NCBI RefSeq assembly: GCF_002104335.1 | Contig: NZ_CP020867.1 | Location: 1,277,206 to 1,341,205 of the forward strand | DNA length: 64,000 nucleotides | DNA from: Campylobacter cuniculorum DSM 23162 = LMG 24588 | Lineage (GTDB): Bacteria; Campylobacterota; Campylobacteria; Campylobacterales; Campylobacteraceae | Reading direction: 5' to 3' | Shown here: in pieces, positions 28,215-37,970 of the stretch | Layout of the letters: each line of letters starts with the position of its first letter | How positions within the stretch are numbered: the stretch's first letter is position 1 | Notes under the pieces: model-generated | What the model saw: the letters and a program-made list of their open reading frames with translations, nothing else | Database searches by the model: none | What the model was told of the DNA's origin: nothing | Program-made: the position numbers and the translations under genes

Positions 28215-28475
28215 TTATTTTAAAATTCCTAAAATATCGTCCAAATTTAAAACTAAATATTCTTTATCATCTAGTTTTATCTCTGTTCCACCATATTTTG
28301 TAAATATGATTTTATCTTTTTTGGATATATCTTGCACTTCTTTGCTCACTGCAACGACTTCTCCCACTAAAGGTTTTTCTTTAGCGTTATCTGGTATAAT
28401 AATCCCAGAAGCTGTGGTTTTAGTTTCTTCAGTGCGTTTAACTAAAACTCTTTTACCTAAAGGTTGAAAATTCAT
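28215..28475 (-). CDS. groS: 10-kDa co-chaperonin GroES
   Basis: The 86-residue protein is the lid of the GroEL cavity. It contains [12 protein letters not shown] at the start, the mobile loop around [18 protein letters not shown], and the conserved [19 protein letters not shown] and ILGILK end. It is the first gene of groESL. Upstream lie a sigma70 promoter with a clear -35 box and, in the leader, a CIRCE-like inverted repeat, so heat induction through HrcA is expected. Confidence 0.99.
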   Translation of the reverse strand: MNFQPLGKRVLVKRTEETKTTASGIIIPDNAKEKPLVGEVVAVSKEVQDISKKDKIIFTKYGGTEIKLDDKEYLVLNLDDILGILK

Positions 28476-28504
28476 TTTGTCCGTCCTTGATAAATTTTTT
28501 ATTT

Positions 28505-28533
28505 TTTACACTCTGTAAATTTTTGAGTGCTAG
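28505..28533 (-). promoter_or_regulatory. CIRCE-like HrcA operator in the groES leader
   Basis: On the plus strand TTTACACTC (28505-28513) and GAGTGCTAG (28525-28533) match the CIRCE halves TTAGCACTC / GAGTGCTAA with mismatches, and the spacer is 11 bp instead of the usual 9. It lies just downstream of the groES -10 box, where HrcA normally binds. Confidence 0.6.
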
Positions 28534-28534
28534 A

Positions 28535-28563
28535 ATTCTACTAAAAAAAATGAGTTTTGTCAA
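28535..28563 (-). promoter_or_regulatory. groESL sigma70 promoter
   Basis: Minus-strand TTGACA (28563-28558) and TAGAAT (28540-28535) with a 17-bp spacer, the best -35/-10 pair in the window, suited to high chaperonin expression. Confidence 0.75.
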
Positions 28564-28641
28564 TACTTTAAGTAAAAATATTAACAAAACTTTAGCCTAT
28601 ATGACTAAATATAGTTTATAAAATTTACTAAAGGATTTAAA

Positions 28642-31167
28642 ATGAAAAAAATTCTCTACGGCTTTCTCGTCCTGATTTTGGTGCTTCTTGTTGCCATTTA
28701 CACCCTACTTTTTACAAGTTTTGGTAATGGTATTGTTGCGAACTATGCACAAAATAAAATCAAGCAAAACACGGGACTTGACCTCAATATCACACGTTTT
28801 GACTTGCGTTTTTCTTCTTTGAATTTAGAGGCAAGTTTAGCTGATTTGGCTAAACTTAATTTGGAAGGAAATTTGAGCCTTCTAAGTTTAGGTTTTGATT
28901 TATCCTATCTTATAAATTTTGATAAAAATTATGCAAAAACTATGGGCTTAAATTTAGATAAAAACTTAGAATTTCAAGGTGATATTAAAGGTAAAGCGAG
29001 CGATTTTATCGTTAATGGCAAGGGCTATCTCTTAGGCTCTCATGTACTTTTAGACTCAAGAATTTATAATTATTCTCCGATTGCTTTAAATTTAGATGCA
29101 AAAAATCTAAAAATAGAAGACATAGAACATCTTTTGAATTCAAATGAATATCTCAAAGGAAATATTGATATAATGGCAAAAATTGAAGCCAAAGATTTAA
29201 AACCTGATGGAAATGCTATCATAAAACTTTATACTAATAGTATCAACTATGAGCAGATAAAAAAAGATTTTGGTATCGATTTGCCTAAAAAATCAGAATT
29301 AAATTCTGAAATTTTAGCGACCATTAAGGAAAATCAAATTTATGCTGTGAGCAAAACAAGCAATGATTATCTTAATTTACAAACTCAAAAAACCCTTTAT
29401 GACTTGACTAAAAATACCTTAAACACAGATTTTGAGCTTAAAATTCCTAATTTAGCAAAACTTGAAAGCTTAACTCAAACAAAATTAAATGGAGCCTTGA
29501 ATGTGATGGGAAATTTGAGTCTTTTAAACAATGCTTTAAACACTCTTGATGCAAGCATTGATGGACTTGGTGGAGATGTTAATGCAAGTTTAAAAGACAA
29601 TAAACTCGTCGCTTTACTCAAAGATGTTAAGCTTGAAAGACTTTTAGCTCTTGCAGGTTATGGCTCTTTAGCTCAAGGAAATTTAAATGCTCATTTGCAA
29701 AGTATGGGGCTTGATTTTAAAAATTTTAATGCTGTGGCTCAAATCAACAATGCTAAAATCAATCCTAGCGAGATTAAAAGGCTTACAAAACTTGATTTTC
29801 CAAACAATTCTTTCAGTTTAGATGCAAAAGCAAACGCTAAAAATGGAGTGATTGATTATAATGCACTTTTGGCTTCAAATTTATTAAATATCAAAAAACT
29901 TAATGGCACTTATAATCTCAATAACAACGAGCTTAAAGTCGATACACAAGCTTTTATCGATGATTTATCGCAATTTAATGCTTTGAGCGGACAAAAATTA
30001 CAAGGAAATTTAGCCCTTGATTCAAAGGCTCATCTTATCGGCTCAAATATCCAAAATTTAAATGCTGATTTTAATTTAGCAGGTGGAAGCATAAAGGCAA
30101 ATTCAAATGGAAAAACTTTGGATTTAGACATTTCAAAACTTGATTTAGAAAAGCTTTTTGTTATAACCGGAATGCCAAATTATGCAAACGGACTCATCAA
30201 TGCTAAAGGGCATTTAAACAGCATTGATTTTAAAAATCTTAACGGAAATGTCAATTTAGAAGCCAAAGGGCTTTTAAATGCTACAACTTTGAGTAAAATT
30301 TTGGAGAAAAAATTTCCAAACAATACTTCATATGATTTAAAAGCAGATATTAATCTCAAAAACAATATAGCGAATTTCGACAGCTCCTTAAAATCAAGTC
30401 TTGCAAATTTGACGCATTTTAAAGGAAGTTTTGACATCAATAAAATTCTTTTAAATTCAGATTTTGTCCTTGATGTGAGTGATTTTTCAAAACTAGGCTT
30501 TTTGCTTGATAGAAAATTAAGCGGAAAAGCTTTATTTAATGGAAAATTAGACTTTGACAAAGGTATAAATGCTTCGATTAAGAGTGAAAATTTATTTGAA
30601 GGAAAACTTGATAGCACCTTAAAAAACAATGTTTTAAATGCAAATTTAACTGATGTGGAATTATCAAATTTGACAAAAAGCTTCGATTTAAGCGATATAT
30701 ATCAAGGTCGGGCAAGTCTTAATGTGAATTATAATCTTTTGAGTGAAAATGGTCAAGTGAATTTAAATATGAAAGAAGGAAGACTCAAGCAAAATGCCAT
30801 TACAAACGCTATTAAGCTCATCACTCTTAAAGACATTACTGATGATGTTTTCCATACTGCAAAGGCTGATGCGACAATCCGTAAAGAATTGATTGATTTT
30901 AATCTTAACATGCAAGCTCAAAGGAGTAATATACAGATTGCAAAAGGGAATTTTAACTCAAAAAATGGGACTTTAAATGTGCCTTTTGAAGCCAAACTTG
31001 ATAGAGCAGATTTTAAAGGAGTTATTACAGGAACAAGTGAAAATCCTAAAGTTAAGCTTGATACAAAAAGCGTAGTTAATACCCTTAAAAATGTTATAGG
31101 TGGTCAAGAATCAAATTCTCATAAAGAAAACAAGCCCGTCAATAAACTTTTAAAAAAAATCTTTTAG
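28642..31167 (+). CDS. AsmA-family inner-membrane/periplasmic protein
   Basis: The 841-residue protein has one N-terminal transmembrane anchor (residues 4-27) followed by a long periplasmic chain of repeated beta-strand modules such as LNLEASLADL, LDLNITRFDLRFSS, LNLDAKNL and LKGNIDIMAK. The C-terminal AsmA-like part contains TSENPKVKLDTKSVVNTL. AsmA-like proteins (AsmA, TamB, YhdP) form hydrophobic grooves and are thought to carry phospholipids between inner and outer membranes; the individual role here is inferred. It opens a tight run AsmA-ribE-pgeF-small protein, with the riboflavin synthase gene beginning 9 bp later. It is divergent from groESL. Confidence 0.75.
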   Translation: MKKILYGFLVLILVLLVAIYTLLFTSFGNGIVANYAQNKIKQNTGLDLNITRFDLRFSSLNLEASLADLAKLNLEGNLSLLSLGFDLSYLINFDKNYAKTMGLNLDKNLEFQGDIKGKASDFIVNGKGYLLGSHVLLDSRIYNYSPIALNLDAKNLKIEDIEHLLNSNEYLKGNIDIMAKIEAKDLKPDGNAIIKLYTNSINYEQIKKDFGIDLPKKSELNSEILATIKENQIYAVSKTSNDYLNLQTQKTLYDLTKNTLNTDFELKIPNLAKLESLTQTKLNGALNVMGNLSLLNNALNTLDASIDGLGGDVNASLKDNKLVALLKDVKLERLLALAGYGSLAQGNLNAHLQSMGLDFKNFNAVAQINNAKINPSEIKRLTKLDFPNNSFSLDAKANAKNGVIDYNALLASNLLNIKKLNGTYNLNNNELKVDTQAFIDDLSQFNALSGQKLQGNLALDSKAHLIGSNIQNLNADFNLAGGSIKANSNGKTLDLDISKLDLEKLFVITGMPNYANGLINAKGHLNSIDFKNLNGNVNLEAKGLLNATTLSKILEKKFPNNTSYDLKADINLKNNIANFDSSLKSSLANLTHFKGSFDINKILLNSDFVLDVSDFSKLGFLLDRKLSGKALFNGKLDFDKGINASIKSENLFEGKLDSTLKNNVLNANLTDVELSNLTKSFDLSDIYQGRASLNVNYNLLSENGQVNLNMKEGRLKQNAITNAIKLITLKDITDDVFHTAKADATIRKELIDFNLNMQAQRSNIQIAKGNFNSKNGTLNVPFEAKLDRADFKGVITGTSENPKVKLDTKSVVNTLKNVIGGQESNSHKENKPVNKLLKKIF

Positions 31168-31176
31168 GAAATTAAA

Positions 31177-31785
31177 GTGTTTAATGGACTCATTCGAGAA
31201 ATTGCTGAAGTTAAATTCTATAACAATCACATCTTAAGCCTAAAAGCACATTATCGCCCTAATTTGGGCGATAGCATAGCGGTCAATGGAGCTTGTTTGA
31301 GTGTGATAAAAATCAATGCTAATGGCTTTGATGTAGAGCTTTCAAAAGAAAGCAGAACTCATATTGCCACAGAAAATTTAAAGCATAAGGTGCATATAGA
31401 ACCGGCCTTAAAATTTGGCGATAGAATCGATGGGCATTTAATGCAAGGACACATTGATATGTTAGGAAGACTTGAAAAAATTCAAAAAGATGAAAATGGG
31501 ATTGATTTTTTTATCAGCTTACCTCAACAAGGTATGAAATTTATGGCAAATAAAGGCAGTGTAGGAATTGATGGCGTGAGTTTAACCATCAACGAAGTGT
31601 TAAAAGAAGGCATTCGTGTTACAATCATACCTTTAACTTTTAGAGAAACCTTATTTCAAAGCTATAAAATAGGACGCAGGATTAATGTGGAAAGTGATTT
31701 GCTTTCAAGATATATTGACGCTCGATTTGAGTATAAAAAAGGAATTTCATGGGAAGAAGTGGAGAGAATTTCTTATCTGTATTAG
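31177..31785 (+). CDS. ribE: Riboflavin synthase alpha subunit
   Basis: The 202-residue enzyme catalyses the last step of riboflavin synthesis, exchanging a four-carbon unit between two 6,7-dimethyl-8-ribityllumazine molecules. The two lumazine-binding repeats are visible. The first starts FNGLIREIAE and contains VNGACLSV, and the second contains HLMQGHIDMLG and SVGIDGVSLTINEV. The start codon is GTG at 31177. The upstream bases TTAGGAAATTAAA supply a modest ribosome-binding site overlapping the end of the AsmA-like gene. The symbol follows Gram-negative use (ribE or ribC). Confidence 0.92.
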   Translation: MFNGLIREIAEVKFYNNHILSLKAHYRPNLGDSIAVNGACLSVIKINANGFDVELSKESRTHIATENLKHKVHIEPALKFGDRIDGHLMQGHIDMLGRLEKIQKDENGIDFFISLPQQGMKFMANKGSVGIDGVSLTINEVLKEGIRVTIIPLTFRETLFQSYKIGRRINVESDLLSRYIDARFEYKKGISWEEVERISYLY

Positions 31786-32426
31786 ACAATGATAAAATCA
31801 GCGTTTTTTGTGCTTACGACAAAGATTATAATGTCTATCGTGCTAAGATTCATCGAGAAAATTTATTTAAAGATTATTGCAAAGACATAAAAGAATGTGT
31901 CTTTATGAATCAAATTCATTCCAATCAAGTTGAAAATTATGATGAAAATTTAGGTCATTTTTCTTGCGATGGACTCATCAGTGTGCGTAAAAATACAGCC
32001 CTTTGCGTTTTAAGTGCGGATTGTTTGCCTTTGCTTTTATGGAATGAAAGCGGAGTCATAGCAGCCTTACATTCTGGCAGAAAGGGAAGTTTTGGCAATA
32101 TTTTAAAAAACTGCGTCGATAAAATTCACTCCTTATATCCCAATTCTTATCATTATGATTTTCATCTTTTTATATCTGTTGGAATTTGTGCTAAGAATTA
32201 CGAAATTGACGGAGAAGTTTTGGAATTTGCTTTAAAAAATTTTAAAGATTTTGTAAGGGATAAAAAACTTGATTTAAAAGCTTTGGTTAAGGCTCAAGCA
32301 AGGGAACTTGGTATTAAAAATATTATAGATATAGGAATTTGTAGTTTTGAAAATAAAAATTTTTTTTCTTATCGAAGAGAAAAAAGCACCCAACGTTTTG
32401 CAAGTGTGATTGTTTTAAAGGCTTAA
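31749..32426 (+). CDS. pgeF: Multicopper-like purine nucleoside phosphorylase/peptidoglycan editing factor (YfiH/YlmD family)
   Basis: The 225-residue protein has the CNF1/YfiH-like (DUF152) fold: NQIHSNQV, CDGLISVRKN, VLSADCLPLL, AALHSGRKG and the late CSFENKNFFSYRR. The metal-binding His and Cys residues of the family are present (H in IHSNQ, C in SADC, H in LHSG). E. coli YfiH removes wrongly added amino acids from peptidoglycan precursors, and relatives act as nucleoside phosphorylases. The ATG at 31749 overlaps ribE by 37 bp; a later start would lose little, so the exact N terminus is uncertain. It sits in the AsmA-ribE run. Confidence 0.85.
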   Translation: MGRSGENFLSVLDNDKISVFCAYDKDYNVYRAKIHRENLFKDYCKDIKECVFMNQIHSNQVENYDENLGHFSCDGLISVRKNTALCVLSADCLPLLLWNESGVIAALHSGRKGSFGNILKNCVDKIHSLYPNSYHYDFHLFISVGICAKNYEIDGEVLEFALKNFKDFVRDKKLDLKALVKAQARELGIKNIIDIGICSFENKNFFSYRREKSTQRFASVIVLKA

Positions 32427-32427
32427 A

Positions 32428-32634
32428 ATGTATGAAAAAAAAGATTTAAGAGTGCTTAAAATCTTACAAAAAGCAAGAGAATTTGGAGATGAAGATTTGC
32501 TGAATGAAGATTTGCTTACACAGCTTATTAATACTCAATTGTGCAAACTTTCTTTAGAAGAAAGAGAGGAAGTTGTGCTTATTTTAAATTCTTTAATTGC
32601 AACTAAAGACAAAGCCCTTTTGAGTAATAAATAG
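32428..32634 (+). CDS. Small conserved-looking hypothetical protein
   Basis: The 68-residue cytoplasmic protein is highly charged and helical (KKDLRVLKILQKAREF, then LSLEEREEVVLILNSLI). It begins one base after the pgeF stop codon and would complete the AsmA-ribE-pgeF transcription unit. No motif is recognised; co-transcription and codon use typical of the neighbours support it being real. Confidence 0.6.
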   Translation: MYEKKDLRVLKILQKAREFGDEDLLNEDLLTQLINTQLCKLSLEEREEVVLILNSLIATKDKALLSNK

Positions 32635-32988
32635 CCTTTTTAATGATTTTTCAAAAAGAGCTTGTATTTTAGTCAATTGTTACGCTGTGTTTAATCATAT
32701 TTTTAGAAATTTTCAAATCTTAAAACATCAATAGAACCTTATAAAAAATTTAAAAATATATGCGTTTTTAAATGATTATTTTATTGATGATTTAAGCTCT
32801 TAGCATGACTTAAAGTCCCCTCTTTTTTACTCCTCAATGCAAAATAATGAATATAAAATAAATTAAAATGAGAGTGATTGAGTCCAAATCAAACATTTAT
32901 ATTTAAAAACAAAAATGCTCGATTTAAAAACCTTGATTTTAAATTCAATTGAGTTTTAGCCATAGTTTTTTATCATGTTAAGAATTTT
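32635..32988. other. Convergent intergenic region
   Basis: In these 354 bases I see no gene. The region separates the end of the AsmA-ribE run from the end of the leftward MeOPN-type operon. It is AT-rich, and no clear hairpin terminator was found for either side. Confidence 0.4.
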
Positions 32989-34269
32989 TTATTGAATTTT
33001 ATCCAATTCCTCGCATATTTTTTCAAACTCATTATAATACTTCCAAGAAGCAACGATATCCGGACGATGAATTTTTATATGTGCGAGTTCCTCATCTAAA
33101 ATTTGTTTGAGTTTTTTTCTTAAAATTTTATTTTCTTTAAGATAGATGAGAATTTGCTCTTCTTTGATTTGATTTTGAAGTTTAAAATTCACCCAATATT
33201 CTAAAGCTTTAAAGAATTCTTTAAGATAAATCTTAAGTTTTTCTTGGATTTCTTGATGGGCTTTGATGATTTTTAAATCTTCGGCATTAACTAAAATAGC
33301 AATCTCCTCGTAAAAAGCTGTATCCTTCTCTATCAACTCCTCTTTTAAATCTACACAATCTAAATCCTTAAAATATCTTTCACAAAGTTTAATTCTTAAA
33401 TCTTTTTTAAGCACAGCGAAATCATTTTTTGTAATTTTTAAAATCGTGGGCAAGAGAAATTGAAATTTATTCCAAAAAATTTGAGAGAATTTTTCTTTAT
33501 CTTCTTCTTTTGGTGGCGTAAAATCTAGCTCTTTGGCTAAATTTTTCATCGTTTCAAAGGCTTTTTGAGGTATTAATTCTTGCATGTCAATATAAACAAT
33601 TTTATGATTAAGCTCTGGCTTTAAGAAAGGTTTGAGTAGAGTGAAGTATCTAAAACTGACATTTTTAAAATTTTCTTTACTTATATCAGGTTTAATCCCC
33701 CCCCCCGCATAGCAAATTCTATCTAAAATTTCATAAGGCTTGTCTTTTAGGGATATTTCTTTAGATGAAAGGAAACCTTCTTTAAATCCCATTTGATTTA
33801 AACGAAGACTTCCGTGATTGACCGCAGTTTTCATTCTAGAGATAGGGTCTCGAGTTAGAATTAATAATTGAGTATTATTAATGAGTTTGCTGACATAAGA
33901 AAAATATTTAATATTAAAATGTTTATTGCCATAATTATATATAATACAATAATTATTCTTTAAATCCCTAGATGCATTTTTTTGAAAATCCTTTTTAACC
34001 TCAGAGTAAAGAAATTTACCATTTGAATTGATTAAGCAAATGGAATTTAAGCCACAAAGTTTGAAAAAGGTTTGAAAGGCGGCATGTCCGCTTAAATGAG
34101 TAAGAAAAACTACAAATTTATAATTTTGTGGTAGGCTTTTATTAAAATCTAAAGCATAAATGTGATTTTGAATTCTTTTTACTTGATATTTTATTTTCTT
34201 AAATTTGTATGCTAAAAATACTTTCAATCCTTGATTTTTAAGGATATAAAAACCTTTTGATTCTTTCAT
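32989..34269 (-). CDS. Phase-variable DUF2972-type transferase, sulfotransferase-like (copy 2)
   Basis: The 426-residue protein shares its tail with copy 1 (HRPDIVASWKYYNEFEKICE) and has the same core: VVFLTHLSGHAAFQTFFKLCG near residue 54 and LLILTRDPISRMKTAVNHG near residue 134, resembling the two cofactor motifs of sulfotransferases. A coding-strand G10 (33697-33706) encodes part of CYAGGGIKPD near residue 188; one base change truncates the protein before the last 235 residues. It is ON here. It is the last gene of a MeOPN-type operon, overlapping the cytidylyltransferase by 4 bp, in the place the Cj1415c kinase holds in C. jejuni. I infer a transferase for the phosphoramidate group; family membership is from memory. 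Confidence 0.72.
   Translation of the reverse strand: MKESKGFYILKNQGLKVFLAYKFKKIKYQVKRIQNHIYALDFNKSLPQNYKFVVFLTHLSGHAAFQTFFKLCGLNSICLINSNGKFLYSEVKKDFQKNASRDLKNNYCIIYNYGNKHFNIKYFSYVSKLINNTQLLILTRDPISRMKTAVNHGSLRLNQMGFKEGFLSSKEISLKDKPYEILDRICYAGGGIKPDISKENFKNVSFRYFTLLKPFLKPELNHKIVYIDMQELIPQKAFETMKNLAKELDFTPPKEEDKEKFSQIFWNKFQFLLPTILKITKNDFAVLKKDLRIKLCERYFKDLDCVDLKEELIEKDTAFYEEIAILVNAEDLKIIKAHQEIQEKLKIYLKEFFKALEYWVNFKLQNQIKEEQILIYLKENKILRKKLKQILDEELAHIKIHRPDIVASWKYYNEFEKICEELDKIQ
33697..33706. repeat. Phase-variable C10 tract in DUF2972-type gene, copy 2
   Basis: Ten cytosines on the plus strand, in frame near codons 188-191 of the coding strand. Present register is ON. Confidence 0.95.
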
Positions 34270-35024
34270 ATTTGTATCTCCAAATCTTTTTTAAAATCAA
34301 TTTCAAGCCAATTTCCATAAATTTCAACCGCTTTTGCGGGTTTGATTTTATCAATCAAAGCTTGTAAAAAACTCGTCATGTACATATTATCAAAATCTTT
34401 TCCATCGTAAATTGCATTTTTATCCAAAGTATCATAAAAATGTAAGACTTCAGCTAAGAATGAGGCAGAAAATTTGAAAAGCCCTATGTATTGAGCTTGA
34501 ATTTCATCGTAATCTTTAGCTTTTTTGCCAAGCTCTACTATATAAGAATCCTTAAGTTTGAGAGTTTCAGCGTCTTCTAAAGGATTTTTAAATCTTTTTT
34601 CCCAAAGACTACGCCAAGCCTTATCCACAACGATAGCCAAAGATTCTTTTTCATTTTTAAGCTTTAAAATTGTCTCTTTAAAATACACAATATCCGCATA
34701 AGATACAATCAAATCTTGTTTTTCTTTCAAACAAAGTTCTAAAAATTCTCTTGCACAAAAAAGTGTGCTGACCATATTTGTTTGAGCGTAATTTTTGTTT
34801 TGATAGATTTTTTCTATCCCATGATTTTGCTTTAAGAAAGTTTTTAAAGTGTCAAATAAATACCCGCCCACAACAGCTATTTCTTCGATTTTAGCTTCTT
34901 TTAAAGCCTCGATTTCATAGTCAATAAGTCTTTTGCCTTGATATTTCACCATACATTTAGGCTCATTTTGCGTTAAGGGCATAAGTCTTGAACCAAAACC
35001 TGCTGCTAAAATTAAAGCTTTCAT
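34266..35024 (-). CDS. Phosphoglutamine cytidylyltransferase of MeOPN synthesis (Cj1416-type)
   Basis: The 252-residue protein is a sugar-nucleotidyltransferase-fold enzyme with the opening LILAAGFGSRLMPLT (nucleotide binding), KCMVKYQGKRLIDYEI, and ADIVYFKE as the metal-binding aspartate block. In C. jejuni the Cj1416 protein joins CTP to L-glutamine phosphate giving CDP-L-glutamine, the second step of cytidine diphosphoramidate formation. LicC-type choline-phosphate cytidylyltransferases look similar, but the flanking amidotransferase and glutamine-kinase-like genes favour the MeOPN role. It starts 2 bp after the amidotransferase stop. Confidence 0.82.
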   Translation of the reverse strand: MKALILAAGFGSRLMPLTQNEPKCMVKYQGKRLIDYEIEALKEAKIEEIAVVGGYLFDTLKTFLKQNHGIEKIYQNKNYAQTNMVSTLFCAREFLELCLKEKQDLIVSYADIVYFKETILKLKNEKESLAIVVDKAWRSLWEKRFKNPLEDAETLKLKDSYIVELGKKAKDYDEIQAQYIGLFKFSASFLAEVLHFYDTLDKNAIYDGKDFDNMYMTSFLQALIDKIKPAKAVEIYGNWLEIDFKKDLEIQI

Positions 35025-35026
35025 CT

Positions 35027-35635
35027 TTATCTCCTTATACTTTCAAGCCATTCTTTAAGTAAGGTATTTTCATTCAAACCTTCTTTTCTCTCAATATGCC
35101 ACATTAAGCCGTAAATTTTAGCATTTTTGTGCTTAAAAGCTTCTATGGTCTCATCTTCTGCAAAAAAAAGTGGGCTTAAATCTTTGCCAAGTTTTTCAAT
35201 CGCATAATTATGAAAAGAATTAACCTTAAATGTTTCACCTTGAGTGTTAATGATATGATGTTCTTGAGTGTGATTTTGACAAGATATAAGAGTGGAGTTG
35301 AAAAAGTGAGCTATGATTTGTGCTCCTCTACAAATGCCTAAAAGCGGAATTTCATCTCGCAAACAATGTTTTATAATCTCATTTTCATAAGCATCTCTTT
35401 TTAGAGATAAAGCATTAGGATTATAACAATTTAAATCATTTCCCCCGCTTAAAATTACAGCTTTTAAGTGTTTTTTATAAAGATTAAAAGGAAATTCATA
35501 ACTTAAAGGCAGAGGTAAAAAATCTTTCAATAAATTTGAATGTGCAAATAACTTACCCCAATCAAGTGCCAAAGCTTCTCTTTCTTCATAATAGCTTTCA
35601 TTTAAAATAAGTCTTTGAGTGATTCCTATAAACAA
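35027..35635 (-). CDS. Class I glutamine amidotransferase-like hydrolase of MeOPN synthesis (Cj1417-type)
   Basis: The 202-residue protein has the class I amidotransferase catalytic triad: nucleophile C102 in [10 protein letters not shown], and H180-x-E182 in LMWHIERKE. The conserved ILSGGNDLN block is upstream. In C. jejuni, Cj1417 hydrolyses gamma-glutamyl-CDP-amidate to glutamate and cytidine diphosphoramidate. There is no partner synthase domain, in line with a stand-alone hydrolase. It overlaps the preceding glutamine-kinase-like gene by 10 bp, which suggests translational coupling and fixed enzyme amounts. Confidence 0.85.
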   Translation of the reverse strand: MFIGITQRLILNESYYEEREALALDWGKLFAHSNLLKDFLPLPLSYEFPFNLYKKHLKAVILSGGNDLNCYNPNALSLKRDAYENEIIKHCLRDEIPLLGICRGAQIIAHFFNSTLISCQNHTQEHHIINTQGETFKVNSFHNYAIEKLGKDLSPLFFAEDETIEAFKHKNAKIYGLMWHIERKEGLNENTLLKEWLESIRR

Positions 35636-37956
35636 AAGATTTGCTCACTTTCACATTCAATGCGGAGTTTGTTTGCTTTTAGGTATTGATTGAACGCAAA
35701 TTCACCCACGCCGATGACTGCAGGAAGAGCGAGTTCAGAAGCTCTAATCGCCATATGAGAATTTGCTCCCCCATAGCAAGTAACAAGCCCCGCAATCTTT
35801 TTGCTAAATAAATAATCATAACCCGGATCAGCCGAAGCAATCAAAACTATCTTACCCTCCAAATCGCTTTCATTCTCTCTTGCAATCGGTGCTATAATGC
35901 TTTTTTGAGTGATGAAATTTGGTAAAATACGGCTGGTAAAGAAAGAAAAAATTTGAGAAGCTTGACTCAATAAAGAAGGAAGTTTTAAGGCTAAAGTCAG
36001 CTCATATTCTTTTTTATAGTATTTTATCTCCTCTAAAAACTGCTCTTTAGGATTTTTAGAATAAACACTAGAATACAGATTAAGCAAACTTTTTATATCC
36101 AAATGTGCCATATCTTCTTTATCGATATTATAATAATTTCCAAGCTCCTCAATATAAGAAATTGCCTTTGAAAGTAATTTTGTAAAATCAAATTTAACAA
36201 GCTCTCTTCCTTCAATTGCGAGTTTTAAAAAGCTTAAAAACTCACTTGCATTGCTGTTTAATCCATGTTCTTTCAGTAAAGATTCTAAGGCTTTTTTCTT
36301 TTTAGAATTGAGCTTAAAAGAAGGTTCTTGCTTTAGGGGCGATTTTTCATTTTTAAGCTCAAAATAATTTTCAAATCCCTCATCATATCGGGGTGATAAA
36401 ATATTATAAGTGCCGGCTCTAAGATGCCCATATTTTTGTAAAAATTCTTTTTTGTTATTAAGGTTTAAATTATGAGTGCTTCGACTTAAAGTTTTGCTGA
36501 TAGTTTGCAAGGAATTTAAAAAAGCATTTTTATCCTCTTTGCTAAAAAAGCCAATTTCGACTAAAGAATTAAGCATAGCCATAGCAACAAATCCAGCCCT
36601 TGCAACCCCAGCAAAAGGCAAAGTGCCATATCTTTTGCATTCTTCTAAGAGCCAATAAATTTTATCAATTAAAGAAAATTTTGAATTTGTGATTTCTTCG
36701 TATTTTTTATGCAAAATTTTTGCCTTTTGTATGTCCTTAAGATAAAGTCCTTTTGCTGGATCGATGATGGATTTTGTAAGTTCTAAAAGCGAGAATTCAA
36801 TTCTTTTAATCTCATTTTCATTGAAACCAAAATTTAAAAGTTCTTTAAGTTTATTTGGTAAATTAAAATCATAACAAGAATATACGATTTCAAATTCGAT
36901 TTTATCGTGAAGTTCGTGATTTAAATCAAGTTTTTGCAAATAATAATTAACGAGTTTTGAAGCGATTTTTTCGTCTAAATTTTCAGGGATAAAAGAATTA
37001 AAAGAAAGTCTTACATCAATATAAGGAATTCCTAAAAAAGAATGGATAAGAGGGTGAGACCTTAAATCTCTGTATCCGTAATTGTCCCTTTGATAAGCCC
37101 AAATATTATCCGTAATAATCTCCTTATAAAGACTTAAAGCCAATCTTTTAGGACGCAAACCTATAATTTCAGCAGGATTCCAATCAGGCATCACACCAAA
37201 AAGTGCTTTATCGCCTAAAATTCTCGGTCTTGCAATTTGTAGAGATTGAAAACGTTTTTGAAATTTCTCCAAAGCTTTTTTGGGTAAGGCATTAAAAAGA
37301 TTGATTTTATTTTGCATAACCAAAGGACGCACCTGCAAACAAAATAATTCTTCTTTTAAACCTAATCGAGCAAAAGCAAATTCTATGTCTAAAAAATTAC
37401 AAGAAAAAAGTTTTTCTAATTCTTTAATCAATTCAATAATCTTTCGAGTTTTTTCATCTTTAAATTCCAAAGATTCTCTATAATGAAAATAACTCACCGC
37501 ATTTTTGCTTGAACCATCGGTTATAGAATGATTTGAGCCATTTTCATCATATTGAAGACAAAAATAGGGAGAAAAATTATCTTTATCGACGCTAAAACCC
37601 ACTCCACATAAGCTAATATGCTCTAGCATAGGTTGGATGAGAATTTCATCATCTTTTGAAGGCATAGAATTCCCCACTTTTTTAAGGGCTTCAAGCAGGG
37701 CTTTTTTATCCGTTGCCTCGATATTTGCAAGACTTAGGAAAGCTCCAGCATTTGAATTTTTGGAGCTGTCTTCATTTTGAGATGAGGAGCGAATGATGAG
37801 TTTTTTAGCTTGTAAAATTTCAATATCCCTTAAAATTTGACTTGTATTTTTTTCTAAAGCCCTTAGGGAAGTAAGCACCAAAGGTAAAACCTTAGCGGAT
37901 TTGAGTTTATTTTGCAAGGCTTTTAAATTTCTGCCTTTGGTTTGAAATTGAAGCAT
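35626..37956 (-). CDS. ATP-dependent L-glutamine kinase-like PEP-synthase homologue (Cj1418-type)
   Basis: The 776-residue protein resembles PEP synthase/pyruvate phosphate dikinase. It has an N-terminal ATP-grasp part ([20 protein letters not shown], then [17 protein letters not shown]) and a C-terminal swivelling domain with the phosphorylated histidine in [20 protein letters not shown] (about residue 734). In C. jejuni, Cj1418 phosphorylates the amide of L-glutamine, the first committed step of MeOPN synthesis. The middle lacks a PEP-binding barrel of PEP synthase and carries a helical domain instead. I start at the ATG at 37954-37956, which follows AAGGAG; the frame reaches 37995 but lacks a site there. 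Confidence 0.87.
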   Translation of the reverse strand: MLQFQTKGRNLKALQNKLKSAKVLPLVLTSLRALEKNTSQILRDIEILQAKKLIIRSSSQNEDSSKNSNAGAFLSLANIEATDKKALLEALKKVGNSMPSKDDEILIQPMLEHISLCGVGFSVDKDNFSPYFCLQYDENGSNHSITDGSSKNAVSYFHYRESLEFKDEKTRKIIELIKELEKLFSCNFLDIEFAFARLGLKEELFCLQVRPLVMQNKINLFNALPKKALEKFQKRFQSLQIARPRILGDKALFGVMPDWNPAEIIGLRPKRLALSLYKEIITDNIWAYQRDNYGYRDLRSHPLIHSFLGIPYIDVRLSFNSFIPENLDEKIASKLVNYYLQKLDLNHELHDKIEFEIVYSCYDFNLPNKLKELLNFGFNENEIKRIEFSLLELTKSIIDPAKGLYLKDIQKAKILHKKYEEITNSKFSLIDKIYWLLEECKRYGTLPFAGVARAGFVAMAMLNSLVEIGFFSKEDKNAFLNSLQTISKTLSRSTHNLNLNNKKEFLQKYGHLRAGTYNILSPRYDEGFENYFELKNEKSPLKQEPSFKLNSKKKKALESLLKEHGLNSNASEFLSFLKLAIEGRELVKFDFTKLLSKAISYIEELGNYYNIDKEDMAHLDIKSLLNLYSSVYSKNPKEQFLEEIKYYKKEYELTLALKLPSLLSQASQIFSFFTSRILPNFITQKSIIAPIARENESDLEGKIVLIASADPGYDYLFSKKIAGLVTCYGGANSHMAIRASELALPAVIGVGEFAFNQYLKANKLRIECESEQIFCL

Positions 37957-37970
37957 TTTGTTTATTCTCC

